Origin: Faecalibacillus intestinalis
Lineage (GTDB): Bacteria > Bacillota_I > Bacilli_A > Erysipelotrichales > Coprobacillaceae
NCBI RefSeq assembly: GCF_003024685.1
Contig: NZ_PYLQ01000006.1
Coordinates: 1 to 64,000 of the forward strand
Direction: 5' to 3'
DNA length: 64,000 nt
Made by a program: the position numbers and the translations under genes. Of the stretch, positions 1 to 8,761 are shown one piece after another (the stretch's first letter is position 1; each line of letters starts with the position of its first letter). The notes beneath the pieces were generated by a model that was not told the DNA's origin, did no database searches, and worked only from the letters and a program-made list of their open reading frames with translations.

Positions 1-235
1 TATACCTTTTAACATAAGTAATCATCTTTACAGGTTTATCATTAACAGGTACAGATACAAGAGATCTTTTCTTATTGCCTTTACTAATGAAATGAGTGCT
101 GCCACATGTAGGACATGAAAATCTAGATGGCTTGAATCTAATATCGATTTCATAATTAGATTCTTTATGATCTACAGTAAATGTTTCAACAACATCATCC
201 TTGATATCAAATAGTTTTAATAATTCGTTGTTCAT
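1..235 (-). CDS. ISL3-family transposase, N-terminal part (runs off window)
   Basis: The reverse strand encodes about 78 residues beginning MNNELLKLFDIKDD, with a CPTCGS zinc-knuckle followed by a basic stretch. This resembles the N-terminal zinc-binding region of ISL3-type (IS204/IS1001/IS1096/IS1165) transposases. The rest lies outside the window, so completeness cannot be judged. The start is the ATG read backward from base 235. Family assignment rests on this short segment only. Confidence 0.6.
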   Translation of the reverse strand, partial: MNNELLKLFDIKDDVVETFTVDHKESNYEIDIRFKPSRFSCPTCGSTHFISKGNKKRSLVSVPVNDKPVKMITYVKRY

Positions 236-240
236 AATAA

Positions 241-368
241 TAATTTAATCAGGACCAGACAGTAAAATTGTATCAAAAAAGGGGATGATTCACATCCCCA
301 CGATAATTTAGAGGGTACTCCGCCTAATAATTTAGAGCGAACCTCTAAGCACCGGATAATTTAATATA
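241..368. repeat. Short AT-rich repeats upstream of the transposase
   Basis: The octamer ataattta recurs at about 238, 302, 328 and 356, twice extended to ataatttagag. The copies flank GC-richer words. This could be a degenerate insertion-sequence end or simply a repeat cluster. No coding potential was seen here beyond the terminator described separately. Confidence 0.35.
275..299 (-). terminator. Intrinsic terminator of the Rpn-type nuclease gene
   Basis: A perfect 7-bp stem (GGGGATG/CATCCCC, loop of 5) is followed by six T residues when read on the minus strand. It lies about 95 bases beyond the stop of the minus-strand nuclease gene. Confidence 0.75.
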
Positions 369-392
369 CCGATTTAAGTTGATACATTTTCT

Positions 393-1286
393 TTATGATT
401 GAAAATATTTTTTAATCTCATCAATTTCCTGTTGAGGTAATCCAAGTAATTCTACTGCGTTAGAAAAAGTAGTATTTAAATTATGAATAAGATTTTTTAC
501 TACCATGATATTTCTTTTTTTTCTTTCACTTTGTTTCGTTTTTTGAATTGCTTCTCTTTCAATCATTTCTCCTAAGTTACACATCTTTTCTACCTCCTTA
601 TCTATTACATTAAATCCATATTCTTTCATGATTCTTCTTTTTTCTTGATAACTTAATACATTATTTAAAAAAGCAACAAGTGGTGTTAGTATGTTATCAT
701 AGATTATATACTTTTCATTAGTATCATGTTCTTTGTTTAAGTATATCATAATAAGTACACCTTTGTCATAGGTTTCTATTCTTTCTATTGTTGTTCCATT
801 GATATTTATTTCATCTATCTTATATGCATTGATATGACCATCATTCTTTTTGGCAGATTGTGGTAATATCCAAATTGAATAGACTTTCTTTATATGATTA
901 TAATCATAGTCATAATATTCATTTTTCCACTGCGTTGTCATGATTCTTGAGATATAAGTAAGACCTCGTGTAATCAGAGAATAACCTGGATTTGGATCGT
1001 TTTGTATTTCAACATTTAGATAGATTCTTGGGGATAAATCAATCGTACAAAGGAAATCATAATTCGTTTTACCACTATAGGGAATAAAGTTTTCTTTATC
1101 TAAATGTTGAAAAGATTTCTTTTCTTTGATCAATCTTTCAATTTCATTCAGAGTTAAATGTTTTGCTTCATCAATAAAACATTTAACTATTCTACTTAAT
1201 ATTTCTTCATGACAAATAATCAACTTACAATAGTTATCTAATACTAGTTTATGATTAGATGAACTTTTTTCAATTATACCTTCCAT
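393..1286 (-). CDS. Rpn-type PD-(D/E)XK nuclease / putative transposase
   Basis: A 297-residue protein resembling the Rpn/YhgA-like recombination-promoting nuclease group. It has an acidic residue in the DFLCTIDL strand around residue 80 and a VEIQND strand about 15 residues later, giving the D...ExQ arrangement of PD-(D/E)XK enzymes. The C-terminal third is helical and basic (QKTKQSERKKR). Family members cut DNA and are linked to recombination; many are scattered as mobile-like copies, and a role in moving DNA is not shown here. The ATG is preceded by a strong AGGAGGTAT ribosome site. It stands alone between an ISL3 fragment and luxS. Confidence 0.75.
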   Translation of the reverse strand: MEGIIEKSSSNHKLVLDNYCKLIICHEEILSRIVKCFIDEAKHLTLNEIERLIKEKKSFQHLDKENFIPYSGKTNYDFLCTIDLSPRIYLNVEIQNDPNPGYSLITRGLTYISRIMTTQWKNEYYDYDYNHIKKVYSIWILPQSAKKNDGHINAYKIDEININGTTIERIETYDKGVLIMIYLNKEHDTNEKYIIYDNILTPLVAFLNNVLSYQEKRRIMKEYGFNVIDKEVEKMCNLGEMIEREAIQKTKQSERKKRNIMVVKNLIHNLNTTFSNAVELLGLPQQEIDEIKKYFQS

Positions 1287-1380
1287 AAAATATACCTCCT
1301 ACTATATATATCGACTATTTTTTTGCTTTTTTCTTTAAAAAAATAAAAAATTTTTATTCTTTTAGTCACATAGCTTTTGC

Positions 1381-1407
1381 TTGACATGGATAAGTGAATG
1401 TTATATT
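1381..1407 (+). promoter_or_regulatory. Candidate promoter for luxS
   Basis: TTGACA at 1381-1386 and an extended TG-n-TATATT at 1399-1407 are separated by only 15 bp, so the pair is short-spaced. It lies about 65 bases upstream of the luxS start in a non-coding AT-rich stretch. Confidence 0.4.
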
Positions 1408-1472
1408 CTTATATCATACTAATTATATATGAAATAAATAAATTGGTACAAAATAAAATGGGGGAATTAAAA

Positions 1473-1919
1473 ATGGAAAGAATTACAAGTTTTAGTGTTG
1501 ATCATCGAAAACTAACTAAAGGAGTTTATGTATCAAGAATTGATGGGGATTTGATTACATATGATATTCGAATGACACAGCCTAATGTTGAACCAGCTTT
1601 AAAACCAGAAGCAGCACATACGATTGAACATATTGGCGCAACATTACTTAGAAATGGTAAATATAAAGATCGAGTGATTTATTTTGGACCAATGGGCTGT
1701 ATGACAGGCTTTTATTTGATTGTGAGAGATTTAGATTTAGAAGTGATTAAAGAAGTTGTAAAAGATGTTTATAGTCAAATTGCCTCTTGGGATCAAGAGA
1801 TTCCAGGGGCTAAGGAAGAAGAATGTGGAAATTATACATTTATGGATTTAGAAGCAGCTAAAAAAGCAGCTGATTATTTTGTAAACAGTAAATGGGAACA
1901 TGAATATCATCTATTATAA
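1473..1919 (+). CDS. luxS: S-ribosylhomocysteine lyase LuxS
   Basis: A 148-residue protein matching LuxS, which cleaves S-ribosylhomocysteine to homocysteine and the AI-2 precursor DPD in the activated methyl cycle. The metal-binding HTIEH motif is near residue 55, followed by the conserved GCMTGFYL segment and a distal Cys in EEECGNY. The start is set at MERITSFSV because it follows a GGGGGAAT ribosome site; an upstream in-frame ATG would add 25 non-conserved residues. It is followed closely by a decayed amino-acid-binding lipoprotein gene; a link to sulfur amino acid uptake is inferred. Confidence 0.95.
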   Translation: MERITSFSVDHRKLTKGVYVSRIDGDLITYDIRMTQPNVEPALKPEAAHTIEHIGATLLRNGKYKDRVIYFGPMGCMTGFYLIVRDLDLEVIKEVVKDVYSQIASWDQEIPGAKEEECGNYTFMDLEAAKKAADYFVNSKWEHEYHLL

Positions 1920-1932
1920 AGTGGAAACAACA

Positions 1933-2418
1933 ATGAAAAAATAAGGAATTAAATTATTAGCACTTACCTTACTAGCAACTGTAACAACAGGATGTGCATC
2001 ATCTAAACAAGAAAATACATGGGATAAAATTAAAGAAAAGAAAGAAATCGTGATTGGAACAGAAGGAACATTTGCTCCATTTTCATATCATGATGATAAC
2101 GATAATTTAGTAGGTTATGATGTAGAAGTATCAGAAGCGCTTGCTAAAGAATTAGGGGTTAAAGTTAAATTTGTAGAAGTTAAATGGGATAGTTTAATTG
2201 CTGGATTAGATTCAGATAAATATGATTTAGTAACAAATCAAGTAGCAATTACTGCTGAAAGAAAGAAAAAATATGATTTTTCAATTCCACATACATACTC
2301 ATATCCAGCAATTATCACTAAAAAAGATAATACAGAAATCACTAAAATGAGTGATATCAAAGGACATAAATTTTCACAAACAGGTCATGGTTTATCCATG
2401 ACTTTTATGCATCTCTAA
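1933..2418 (+). pseudogene. Amino-acid ABC transporter substrate-binding lipoprotein, disrupted
   Basis: The frame opens ATG AAA AAA TAA, so codon 4 is a stop. It then continues with a lipoprotein signal (lipobox TVTTGC), an IVIGTEGTFAPFSYHD strand and a GYDVEVSEALAKELG helix typical of family-3 solute-binding proteins for cystine or polar amino acids. The reading frame ends after about 160 codons, against roughly 260-280 in the family, losing most of the second lobe. The tail runs straight into a terminator hairpin, suggesting an internal deletion joined the first lobe to the native 3' end. The product is presumably not made. Confidence 0.85.
2384..2406 (+). terminator. Intrinsic terminator at the end of the decayed binding-protein gene
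   Basis: GTCATGG and CCATGAC form a 7-bp stem with loop TTTAT, followed by TTTT. It overlaps the end of the truncated frame and abuts the stop of the convergent minus-strand operon. Confidence 0.65.
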
Positions 2419-4360
2419 CATATACTATTTTATTCTTTTTTAAATCTTTAATGATTATTTTAATTTCTTTATTTTTTTTAGTGCTATCTGTTATATAAGA
2501 TAAATATTTTCCATCTATTGATATTTTTAATGAATATACTTTTTCTTTTGTTAACAAGGTACTTTCTTTATAAGTAAAATCATACATAAATAAACCATCA
2601 TTTTGGGTGTAATATAGTTTATCTTTATATATATCACTATTTTCAATTTGTTCATTAAATAGAATTTGATTATCACAATATAACTTATCATCTTGAATAT
2701 TGTGTAAATAGAGATGATTATTTTTTATATAGAAATAATCACATAATGGAGTATCTAATTTTTCTTTTTTAAATGTATCTAGAGATATTTTAATGATTGT
2801 ATAATCATCTTGTAGAAAATAAAGATATTGATGATAAATAGAATAATGGTTTGTTAATTTTCCTTTATAAACAACTTTATTATTTTGATTAGTTATTTTG
2901 TCGCTATAAATAATATAATATCTATTCTTGTTACCAATAATACCTAATATATTTTTATCTGAAATAGGGATATGTTGTTGTTCTATATTCATAAAATTTT
3001 TCTGTAAAGAAGATAACTTTTTTAATTTAACATCTTGAAAATCATTATTAAAGAGATATAAATATTCACTTTCATCATCGTCAATAGTATAAAAAAAACC
3101 ATCTTTTTGAGGAAACACGTTAATTAAATTATTACTAGATTCATAAAGATTTCTTATTAAAGAATACTCTTTCCAATCATTTTTATCTATTATCTTATTA
3201 GAAAAATAATAATATTCTTTATTTTCCGCAAAGTTAAGTTCATGATAACTATTGTATTGAAAACTAGATGAATTATTTTGATTACTTGAACAACCAGTTA
3301 TTAATATTAATAAAGAAAGAAAAATCAAGTTCTTTCTTTTTCCTTTAAAAAAAGAAAGAAGAAAGAATATAAAGATAATAATCAATTCAATAATTACTAT
3401 ATGAAAATCTATGCCTAACATTTTTTCACCATAACCTGCAAAATAGCGACCAGGAACAAGAAAACTAATAAAAGGAAAATAAAGAATATGTATACTATTT
3501 CCTAAGAAAGCTAAAGGAATATAGACGAAAATAAAAAGTACAAGCAAAATAAAGATATTAGAATGAATAAATTTTTTTAGTAAAATACTTAGACTACATA
3601 AAAGATAACTCGCTATATAGTAAAGAAATGTACAAAAGCATATAAATGTTATTAATGAAATGTTTGGACAATTTTTTGAACACCAAGGAATATTAATTAT
3701 TGAAAAATCTAATCTAGAAAAATGTTTAAAAATAAGTATTTTACCAATAGTCATTAAAATTAAAAATAATCCCCATATACAACTAAATACAAATATTTTA
3801 CTCTTTTTAGCATTCTTAATACCATTAGATGTTGTTTTTTCATAAATCCATATATGATCATCTATTTCTTTTAAATAGATACTATAAATAAGAAAGAAAA
3901 GGAAGAGAATGAGAATAAAATCTAGATTGTTAAAATTTAAACAATCAGTATACTTTGTATTAACTATTTCCTTATGTTGAGTATTTTTAATTTTTAAATA
4001 ATATAAGTAGAAAGAATTTAATGCATCTTTTTTTAAAATATTAGAATTATTTTTTCTTTGTTTTTTTAGATATTCTTTTTGAGTAATTTGATGATTTTGA
4101 TATTCTTTTAAAATATCTTCATTATTTTCATAAGAATTTAATTCTTTTAGAATTTGTTTTTCTTTTGAATTATTTGGAATACCAGAGTATTTATTTATGT
4201 ATTGATCATAAATTTGTGTAGTAGTATCACGGTTTATTTTTGTTTGATGTAGATTTATATATAAAGTTGAGAAAGATGTAAAAAGTAAAATAAGAATAAT
4301 GAGTAAACCTTTATTATTTTTAAAAAATAAACGAAAATATAATTTAATTAATTGATACAT
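2405..4360 (-). CDS. ABC-2-type permease fused to a lipobox-led extracellular domain
   Basis: A 651-residue protein. Residues 1-340 look like an ABC-2-type membrane subunit: a cytoplasmic start, a first hydrophobic helix near 17-35, a polar loop, then about five helices. At about residue 341 a basic KGKRKN segment precedes a hydrophobic helix ending LITGCSSNQ, which has exactly the form of a lipoprotein signal with lipobox. The remaining roughly 295 residues repeat aromatic, Asp/Asn-rich strands (YYYFSN, YLYFLQDD, LYYTQNDG), suggesting a beta-propeller. No Met lies where a separate lipoprotein could start. The frame overlaps the preceding permease by 17 bases. It may be a gene fusion, possibly cut by signal peptidase II. 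Function unknown. Confidence 0.7.
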   Translation of the reverse strand: MYQLIKLYFRLFFKNNKGLLIILILLFTSFSTLYINLHQTKINRDTTTQIYDQYINKYSGIPNNSKEKQILKELNSYENNEDILKEYQNHQITQKEYLKKQRKNNSNILKKDALNSFYLYYLKIKNTQHKEIVNTKYTDCLNFNNLDFILILFLFFLIYSIYLKEIDDHIWIYEKTTSNGIKNAKKSKIFVFSCIWGLFLILMTIGKILIFKHFSRLDFSIINIPWCSKNCPNISLITFICFCTFLYYIASYLLCSLSILLKKFIHSNIFILLVLFIFVYIPLAFLGNSIHILYFPFISFLVPGRYFAGYGEKMLGIDFHIVIIELIIIFIFFLLSFFKGKRKNLIFLSLLILITGCSSNQNNSSSFQYNSYHELNFAENKEYYYFSNKIIDKNDWKEYSLIRNLYESSNNLINVFPQKDGFFYTIDDDESEYLYLFNNDFQDVKLKKLSSLQKNFMNIEQQHIPISDKNILGIIGNKNRYYIIYSDKITNQNNKVVYKGKLTNHYSIYHQYLYFLQDDYTIIKISLDTFKKEKLDTPLCDYFYIKNNHLYLHNIQDDKLYCDNQILFNEQIENSDIYKDKLYYTQNDGLFMYDFTYKESTLLTKEKVYSLKISIDGKYLSYITDSTKKNKEIKIIIKDLKKNKIVYVRDA

Positions 4361-5450
4361 AATATCTCCTCTTAAATAGAAAATAGGTAAAAAAATTTAA
4401 ATTTAAAATGATAAATGAAAATAATAAGGAACTCATAAAAATCTTTTGATTATATATAGAATCATTTAAAGATGAAAAACTAATAATACTTAATAGATTG
4501 TTGTTATATAACTGAATTGAAATATAAATAATCAATATAGCAATAAAAAATCCTTTATATTCCTTGTTTAAAAAATGACAAAGAAATAAAAATAAATAAG
4601 AGAAAGATAAACACCCAACTAAACGAAAAAAATAATTACAAACAATATAAAAGAATATAGAAATATTATAGGGTTCATACATAAAATGAGATAATGCATA
4701 AAGTGGTTGAAATAAACCATTTTTCATTCCTAAAAAATAATAAATAAGATAACTTTCTATTAACAATAATAAAGAAGAAATAAACGTAAATAACAAGATC
4801 ATTAATATCTTTGATATAAATATTTTCTTTATTTGTTTTCTAGAAATATAAAAATATAAATCTGTTTGTTTTTGTTTTTCATAGATGAATAATTTGATTA
4901 CTAAGATAATACAAAATATAAGGGATAATAGATATTGAAAATCTTGATTCATAAAATTATTGATTAAGGTATAATCATAGTAGTAGCTAAGATTTCTATT
5001 TTTTAATCTTTTTTTAAGCATTATATTTTCTTTTTTCCATTTACTATTTTGAGTTTTTTTAATATTTTCATCTAGAATAGTGATTTTATTTTTAATTGAA
5101 GAATGATAATTGATTGTATATTCATAATCTTCTAATAAATTATTACTTATCTGTTCATCACCGAAAACATAACCTGAAAAAGTATTTTTAGACTTGTTTT
5201 TGGTATTATAGTTTCCATTATTTACTTGTTCTAACATCGTATTATGATAATTAACAAGCCAATCATATTTTTGTTGAGAAATAGGGCCTTCAATTATTTT
5301 TAATATTTTTCTTTTTCCTGTATTAATATCTCCATATATATTTTGATAATTGACATATATGATTTGTAAATTGTTTAAGACAAGCAAAAGAATAAATAAG
5401 ACTTTAATTGATTTAGAACGTAATAACTTATATAATTCACCTTTTATCAT
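4344..5450 (-). CDS. ABC-2-type transporter permease
   Basis: A 368-residue membrane protein starting MIKGELYKLLRSKS, the usual cytoplasmic opening of ABC-2-type permeases. There is one early helix (about 15-35), a long polar loop of about 120 residues, and about five hydrophobic helices in the C-terminal half. The start at 5450 follows GGTGATG inside the end of the ATPase gene; in-frame ATGs at 5462 and 5456 lie further upstream. It overlaps the genes on both sides, so translation is probably coupled. Together with the ATPase and the fused permease it should form one exporter. Substrate unknown. Confidence 0.8.
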   Translation of the reverse strand: MIKGELYKLLRSKSIKVLFILLLVLNNLQIIYVNYQNIYGDINTGKRKILKIIEGPISQQKYDWLVNYHNTMLEQVNNGNYNTKNKSKNTFSGYVFGDEQISNNLLEDYEYTINYHSSIKNKITILDENIKKTQNSKWKKENIMLKKRLKNRNLSYYYDYTLINNFMNQDFQYLLSLIFCIILVIKLFIYEKQKQTDLYFYISRKQIKKIFISKILMILLFTFISSLLLLIESYLIYYFLGMKNGLFQPLYALSHFMYEPYNISIFFYIVCNYFFRLVGCLSFSYLFLFLCHFLNKEYKGFFIAILIIYISIQLYNNNLLSIISFSSLNDSIYNQKIFMSSLLFSFIILNLNFFTYFLFKRRYYVSIN

Positions 5451-6291
5451 AAACATCACCATAATAATAAAGATAAATATCTTCTAAATTTATTTCTTTA
5501 CAATGTGGAAATAATTCATCTTTATGAGAAAAAAACTTAATTTTATAATCATCGTTAATAGGTACAATAGAAGAAACATGATATGTTTCTATATATTTTT
5601 GTAGATCATTTTTTGAAACGATCGTTTCATAAAAGAATTGTTTTAATGATAATATTAATTCTTGTGGACTTTTAAAATCTAATAATTGTCCGTTTTTAAA
5701 GAATATAAGAGATTTAGCTAGATGATCCATATCTTGAATAATATGAGTAGAAATAATAATAATTTTATTTTTTGAAAGATTTCTCAAGAGATTTTTAAGT
5801 CTTAATCTTTCAATAGGGTCTAAACCTGTTGTAGGTTCATCTAATAATAAAATTTGAGGATCATTTATGATTGCCTGAGCAATAGATAAACGTTGCTTCA
5901 TGCCTCCAGATAATTTTTTAATCTTGATGTATTTTTGATCATATAAATTAACTAATTTTAAAGTATGATCTATTTGATTTTTATCAATTGATTTAAGTGC
6001 ACAAATATATTCAAGAAATTCATTACAAGTAAGATCAACATATAAAGCAGGAGATTGAGGAACATATCCAAAGACATGATAAAAATCATCACTTAAAAAT
6101 TTAACTTCATCAATTTCAATTGTTCCACTATCATTTTTAATAAGTCCACATAAAATACTTAAAAAAGTAGTTTTTCCTGCTCCATTAGGACCAATTAATC
6201 CATAGATTCCAGATGATAAATGTAAAGTAATATGATCTAATGCTTTTTTGTTTTTATAATACTTTGATAAATCATTTATATAAATATTCAT
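5437..6291 (-). CDS. ABC transporter ATP-binding protein
   Basis: A 284-residue ATPase with Walker A (GPNGAGKTTF, near 35-44), signature LSGGMKQRLS (near 130), Walker B ILLLDEPTTGLDP and the switch histidine in ISTHI. The layout fits ABC-2-type export or bacteriocin-immunity ATPases. The roughly 80-residue C-terminal tail is poorly conserved. Its start touches the stop of the upstream lipoprotein gene and its end overlaps the permease, so all are one transcript. It would power the two adjacent permeases from the cytoplasm. Confidence 0.92.
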   Translation of the reverse strand: MNIYINDLSKYYKNKKALDHITLHLSSGIYGLIGPNGAGKTTFLSILCGLIKNDSGTIEIDEVKFLSDDFYHVFGYVPQSPALYVDLTCNEFLEYICALKSIDKNQIDHTLKLVNLYDQKYIKIKKLSGGMKQRLSIAQAIINDPQILLLDEPTTGLDPIERLRLKNLLRNLSKNKIIIISTHIIQDMDHLAKSLIFFKNGQLLDFKSPQELILSLKQFFYETIVSKNDLQKYIETYHVSSIVPINDDYKIKFFSHKDELFPHCKEINLEDIYLYYYGDVYDKR

Positions 6292-7136
6292 TACTTTACC
6301 ACCAATGAAGTACTTTCTTCTGGAAGATTACTTGAAAGAGGAATAGCAATAGCTTTTACATTTTTTGTTTTATTTCCTGGTTTATAGCTTAATACTGCAC
6401 TTTTATTTTTAGGAAGTTCTATATGGTAGCTAGATACAGGTTTTAAATCTTCTAATACCCAAAGAATATAATTATCAGAAATACCACTCATTTTTATAGT
6501 AATAGGTTTATTTTTCTTAAAATTTCCTTCTAAGTTATTAGGAAATTGAATAAGTAAATTATTATCAAAATAACCTTCTTCATCATGTTTTAATAAATCA
6601 GATGTATAATCAATTAAATCATAATTGTTATTTAAATCTATAGGATTATTAGCAGTATCTTGATGAATATCAATAAAAGTAGTACCACAAGCCATCATAT
6701 GTTGTTTATTAGTAAGTTGTTTAAGAGAATCAACAATTTCATAATCAGCTATTAAAAAAGCATGCATATAAAGATGATCACCTTTACTACCAGTATTAGG
6801 CATAATAGAAACATGCTCAGTTTTATTAGTGTCTTTCTTTCCTTTAAATGTGTAGACTAAACTTTCTTTATCTTCATGCTTAATCATTTGAGGAATACCA
6901 TTAATAAATATCATTAAACCAAAATTTGCATCTCTACCTACAACTTCATAATCATAATTAATATCTACATCTTTACCATCAAAATTATAACCATCTTCAA
7001 TATGATGCAATCCAAAACCTACTTTTAAATCAACTGTTTCTTGATTGTTGTTCTTTTTAATCGTTATATTTTCCTGTTTGGTACTACATCCAACAAGTAA
7101 AAATATACAAAACATACTGAGCATTATTTTTTTCAT
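6291..7136 (-). CDS. Predicted lipoprotein in the exporter operon
   Basis: A 281-residue protein with an N-terminal signal ending LLVGCS (Cys17), a lipoprotein lipobox. The rest is exported and strand-rich (GFGLHHIEDGYNFDG, VDINYDYEVVGRD) without large hydrophobic segments. No family is recognised. It overlaps the upstream lipoprotein gene by four bases and abuts the ATPase start, indicating one operon. A role as an extracytoplasmic partner of the exporter, for chaperoning, maturation or self-protection, is inference from position only. Confidence 0.7.
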   Translation of the reverse strand: MKKIMLSMFCIFLLVGCSTKQENITIKKNNNQETVDLKVGFGLHHIEDGYNFDGKDVDINYDYEVVGRDANFGLMIFINGIPQMIKHEDKESLVYTFKGKKDTNKTEHVSIMPNTGSKGDHLYMHAFLIADYEIVDSLKQLTNKQHMMACGTTFIDIHQDTANNPIDLNNNYDLIDYTSDLLKHDEEGYFDNNLLIQFPNNLEGNFKKNKPITIKMSGISDNYILWVLEDLKPVSSYHIELPKNKSAVLSYKPGNKTKNVKAIAIPLSSNLPEESTSLVVK

Positions 7137-8143
7137 TCTGTTACCTCTCTTTTTATAAAAGTAGTTTTCTCATTCTGTTTACCTATAATAAATAATTGGT
7201 GATCAACATATTCAGCAAATAAAATATTATCTAGCTCATTAAAATCATATTTTACATTATTGAAAATAATATAAGGTTTCCAATCATCAACACTTCCTTT
7301 TTCTGTAATAATAATCTTTCTATTACTTAAATAACAATTTACAGAATTTTCATAATTAAATCCTAAATCATTAAATCCATTATCATAATAAACAGCAATC
7401 TTATCTTTATTAGCACCATAGCCTTCATCTTGATTATGAATAATACTTTTATCTTTAAAAGAACTTAAAGTAACTTGGGGACTATTATATAAACTATAAT
7501 TTTGATGATCTATATCTATTACTCCATAACATCCAGAAGTTTGTTGACCTTGTTTTAAATATGTTCCACCAGTATAAATAAGGGATTTATCATTTGTGAA
7601 AGCTAATTCCCATATAGCATTTAATTTTCTAGGTGTATCATCTAAAGTAAGAACAGTGCTAACTAAGCGAGAATTTCTATCTAATAATAAAACACTTTCT
7701 GTATCATAATTCATTTTTACACATGAAATAAATTGACCGGATGATGAAACAGCTAAACTATCATATTCAAATTCATCAAAAAAATTATTTAAATCAATAT
7801 GATTTTTAAGTTCATGATTTTGAAATAAGAATAAAGTGTCTGTTAGTTGAATAGCATATATATCTTGAAGAACATGTATTTTAGCTTTATTAACAGGCCC
7901 ATCAAAAATCATTGTGTTTAATAATTCTTTATTTTTTTCTATAGAATAATCATAAACATATGTTTGATTATTTTTTTTATAAACGAATATTAAATTATGA
8001 TCTATGATTTTAAAATCAATGATTTCATATTTTGATAATTGTTGGTAATCTTGAGTTTTCTTAACTGTTTTTACTTTATGATTATTTGTGGTTTGACAAC
8101 CACATAGTAATATGACTAAAAAAATGGTTATTATTTTTTTCAT
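7133..8143 (-). CDS. Predicted lipoprotein with propeller-like repeats
   Basis: A 336-residue protein beginning MKKIITIFLVILLCGC, with lipobox LLCGC and acylation at Cys16. The body alternates short strands with turns (VYDYSIEKN, LLLDRNSRL, LIYTGGTYL) in a way that suggests a beta-propeller, similar in texture to the C-terminal half of the fused permease. The start is set at 8143 because a GAGGTTAACT ribosome site precedes it; longer in-frame starts give an implausible leader. It is the first clearly intact gene of the exporter operon. No enzyme motif seen. Confidence 0.65.
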   Translation of the reverse strand: MKKIITIFLVILLCGCQTTNNHKVKTVKKTQDYQQLSKYEIIDFKIIDHNLIFVYKKNNQTYVYDYSIEKNKELLNTMIFDGPVNKAKIHVLQDIYAIQLTDTLFLFQNHELKNHIDLNNFFDEFEYDSLAVSSSGQFISCVKMNYDTESVLLLDRNSRLVSTVLTLDDTPRKLNAIWELAFTNDKSLIYTGGTYLKQGQQTSGCYGVIDIDHQNYSLYNSPQVTLSSFKDKSIIHNQDEGYGANKDKIAVYYDNGFNDLGFNYENSVNCYLSNRKIIITEKGSVDDWKPYIIFNNVKYDFNELDNILFAEYVDHQLFIIGKQNEKTTFIKREVTE

Positions 8144-8216
8144 AGTTAACCTCATTATAGAAAATATCATTTTTGATAATTTAATAGTTATTATCAAAAA
8201 TGATATTTATATTAAT

Positions 8217-8615
8217 TTAATATTGTGTAGATGTATAAACATGATATCCAGTTGTATGAATAGCATCATGTGTTCCATAAAATGTAACTTTAGTTCCAGT
8301 ATATCCCCAACATTCTAATGTATCTCCAACACCAGAACTATTTGCATGTTGGTTTTGAGTAGAACCAATATTAGCACCAGTGCTAGTTTTTTTAGCTTCT
8401 ATTTTTATTTTGATAGATTTAACATTTTGACCAATAGTGGTACCACCTTCACACAATTTAGATGATCCACTATTATAAGGAGATATAAATCCTTTTAATG
8501 TACCATATGGTGTTGATTTTGTTGTTGATTTAGCAGCGGATACAGAGTTTACATTTCCAAATGCCATAAGTAGTGCGAAACTTAACGTTACAAATAATTT
8601 AATTTTATTTTTTTA
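8217..8615 (-). pseudogene. Small exported protein, start codon apparently lost
   Basis: From the first internal ATG (8567) the frame gives 116 residues ending YHVYTSTQY. Upstream in the same frame the codons KNKIKLFVTLSFALLMAF give a good secretion signal followed by an SVSAA cleavage site, but no start codon exists: the frame opens just after TAA at 8615-8613. Adding one G before the A-run would create ATG AAA AAA AAT with AAAGGA 11 bases upstream, so a one-base deletion is likely. The mature part is Gly/Ser/Thr-rich with two cysteines (KLCEGG, LECWGY). It heads the exporter operon and could be its substrate. If the deletion is a sequence error, the gene is intact. Confidence 0.55.
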
Positions 8616-8641
8616 TAATTTAATATTCCTTTCATTAGTTT

Positions 8642-8692
8642 AGGTTGACGTCTACCTTAGTTTTATTATATCTTATATTACTATATTGTCAA
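8642..8692 (-). promoter_or_regulatory. Promoter and palindromic operator of the exporter operon
   Basis: On the minus strand TTGACA (8692-8687) and TATAAT (8670-8665) are 16 bp apart. The inferred start near 8658 is immediately followed by a 16-bp near-palindrome AGGTTGACGTCTACCT (8642-8657, one mismatched pair). A plus-strand pair TTGTCA (8686-8691) and TAGTAT (8710-8715), 18 bp apart, could serve padR, so the two -35 boxes would overlap. The palindrome is a candidate operator, perhaps for the adjacent PadR protein. Confidence 0.5.
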
Positions 8693-8761
8693 TAATACCT
8701 TTATAATAATAGTATGGTAATTATAATATTATACTGCTATAATTATTTTGGTGATAAAATT

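Noticed and set aside
301-368. Recurring ataattta words as a CRISPR-like array
   Set aside because: The repeats are only eight to eleven bases with uneven spacing of about 25 to 60 bases, and no cas genes are near.
3660-3845. Small plus-strand frame inside the permease fusion gene
   Set aside because: It lies opposite a long, well-supported coding frame with no ribosome site or family pattern.
8217-8615. Small exported protein as a lactococcin 972-type bacteriocin
   Set aside because: Size and neighbourhood are suggestive, but the characteristic Gly/Trp/His motifs of that family and the typical large immunity protein are not present.
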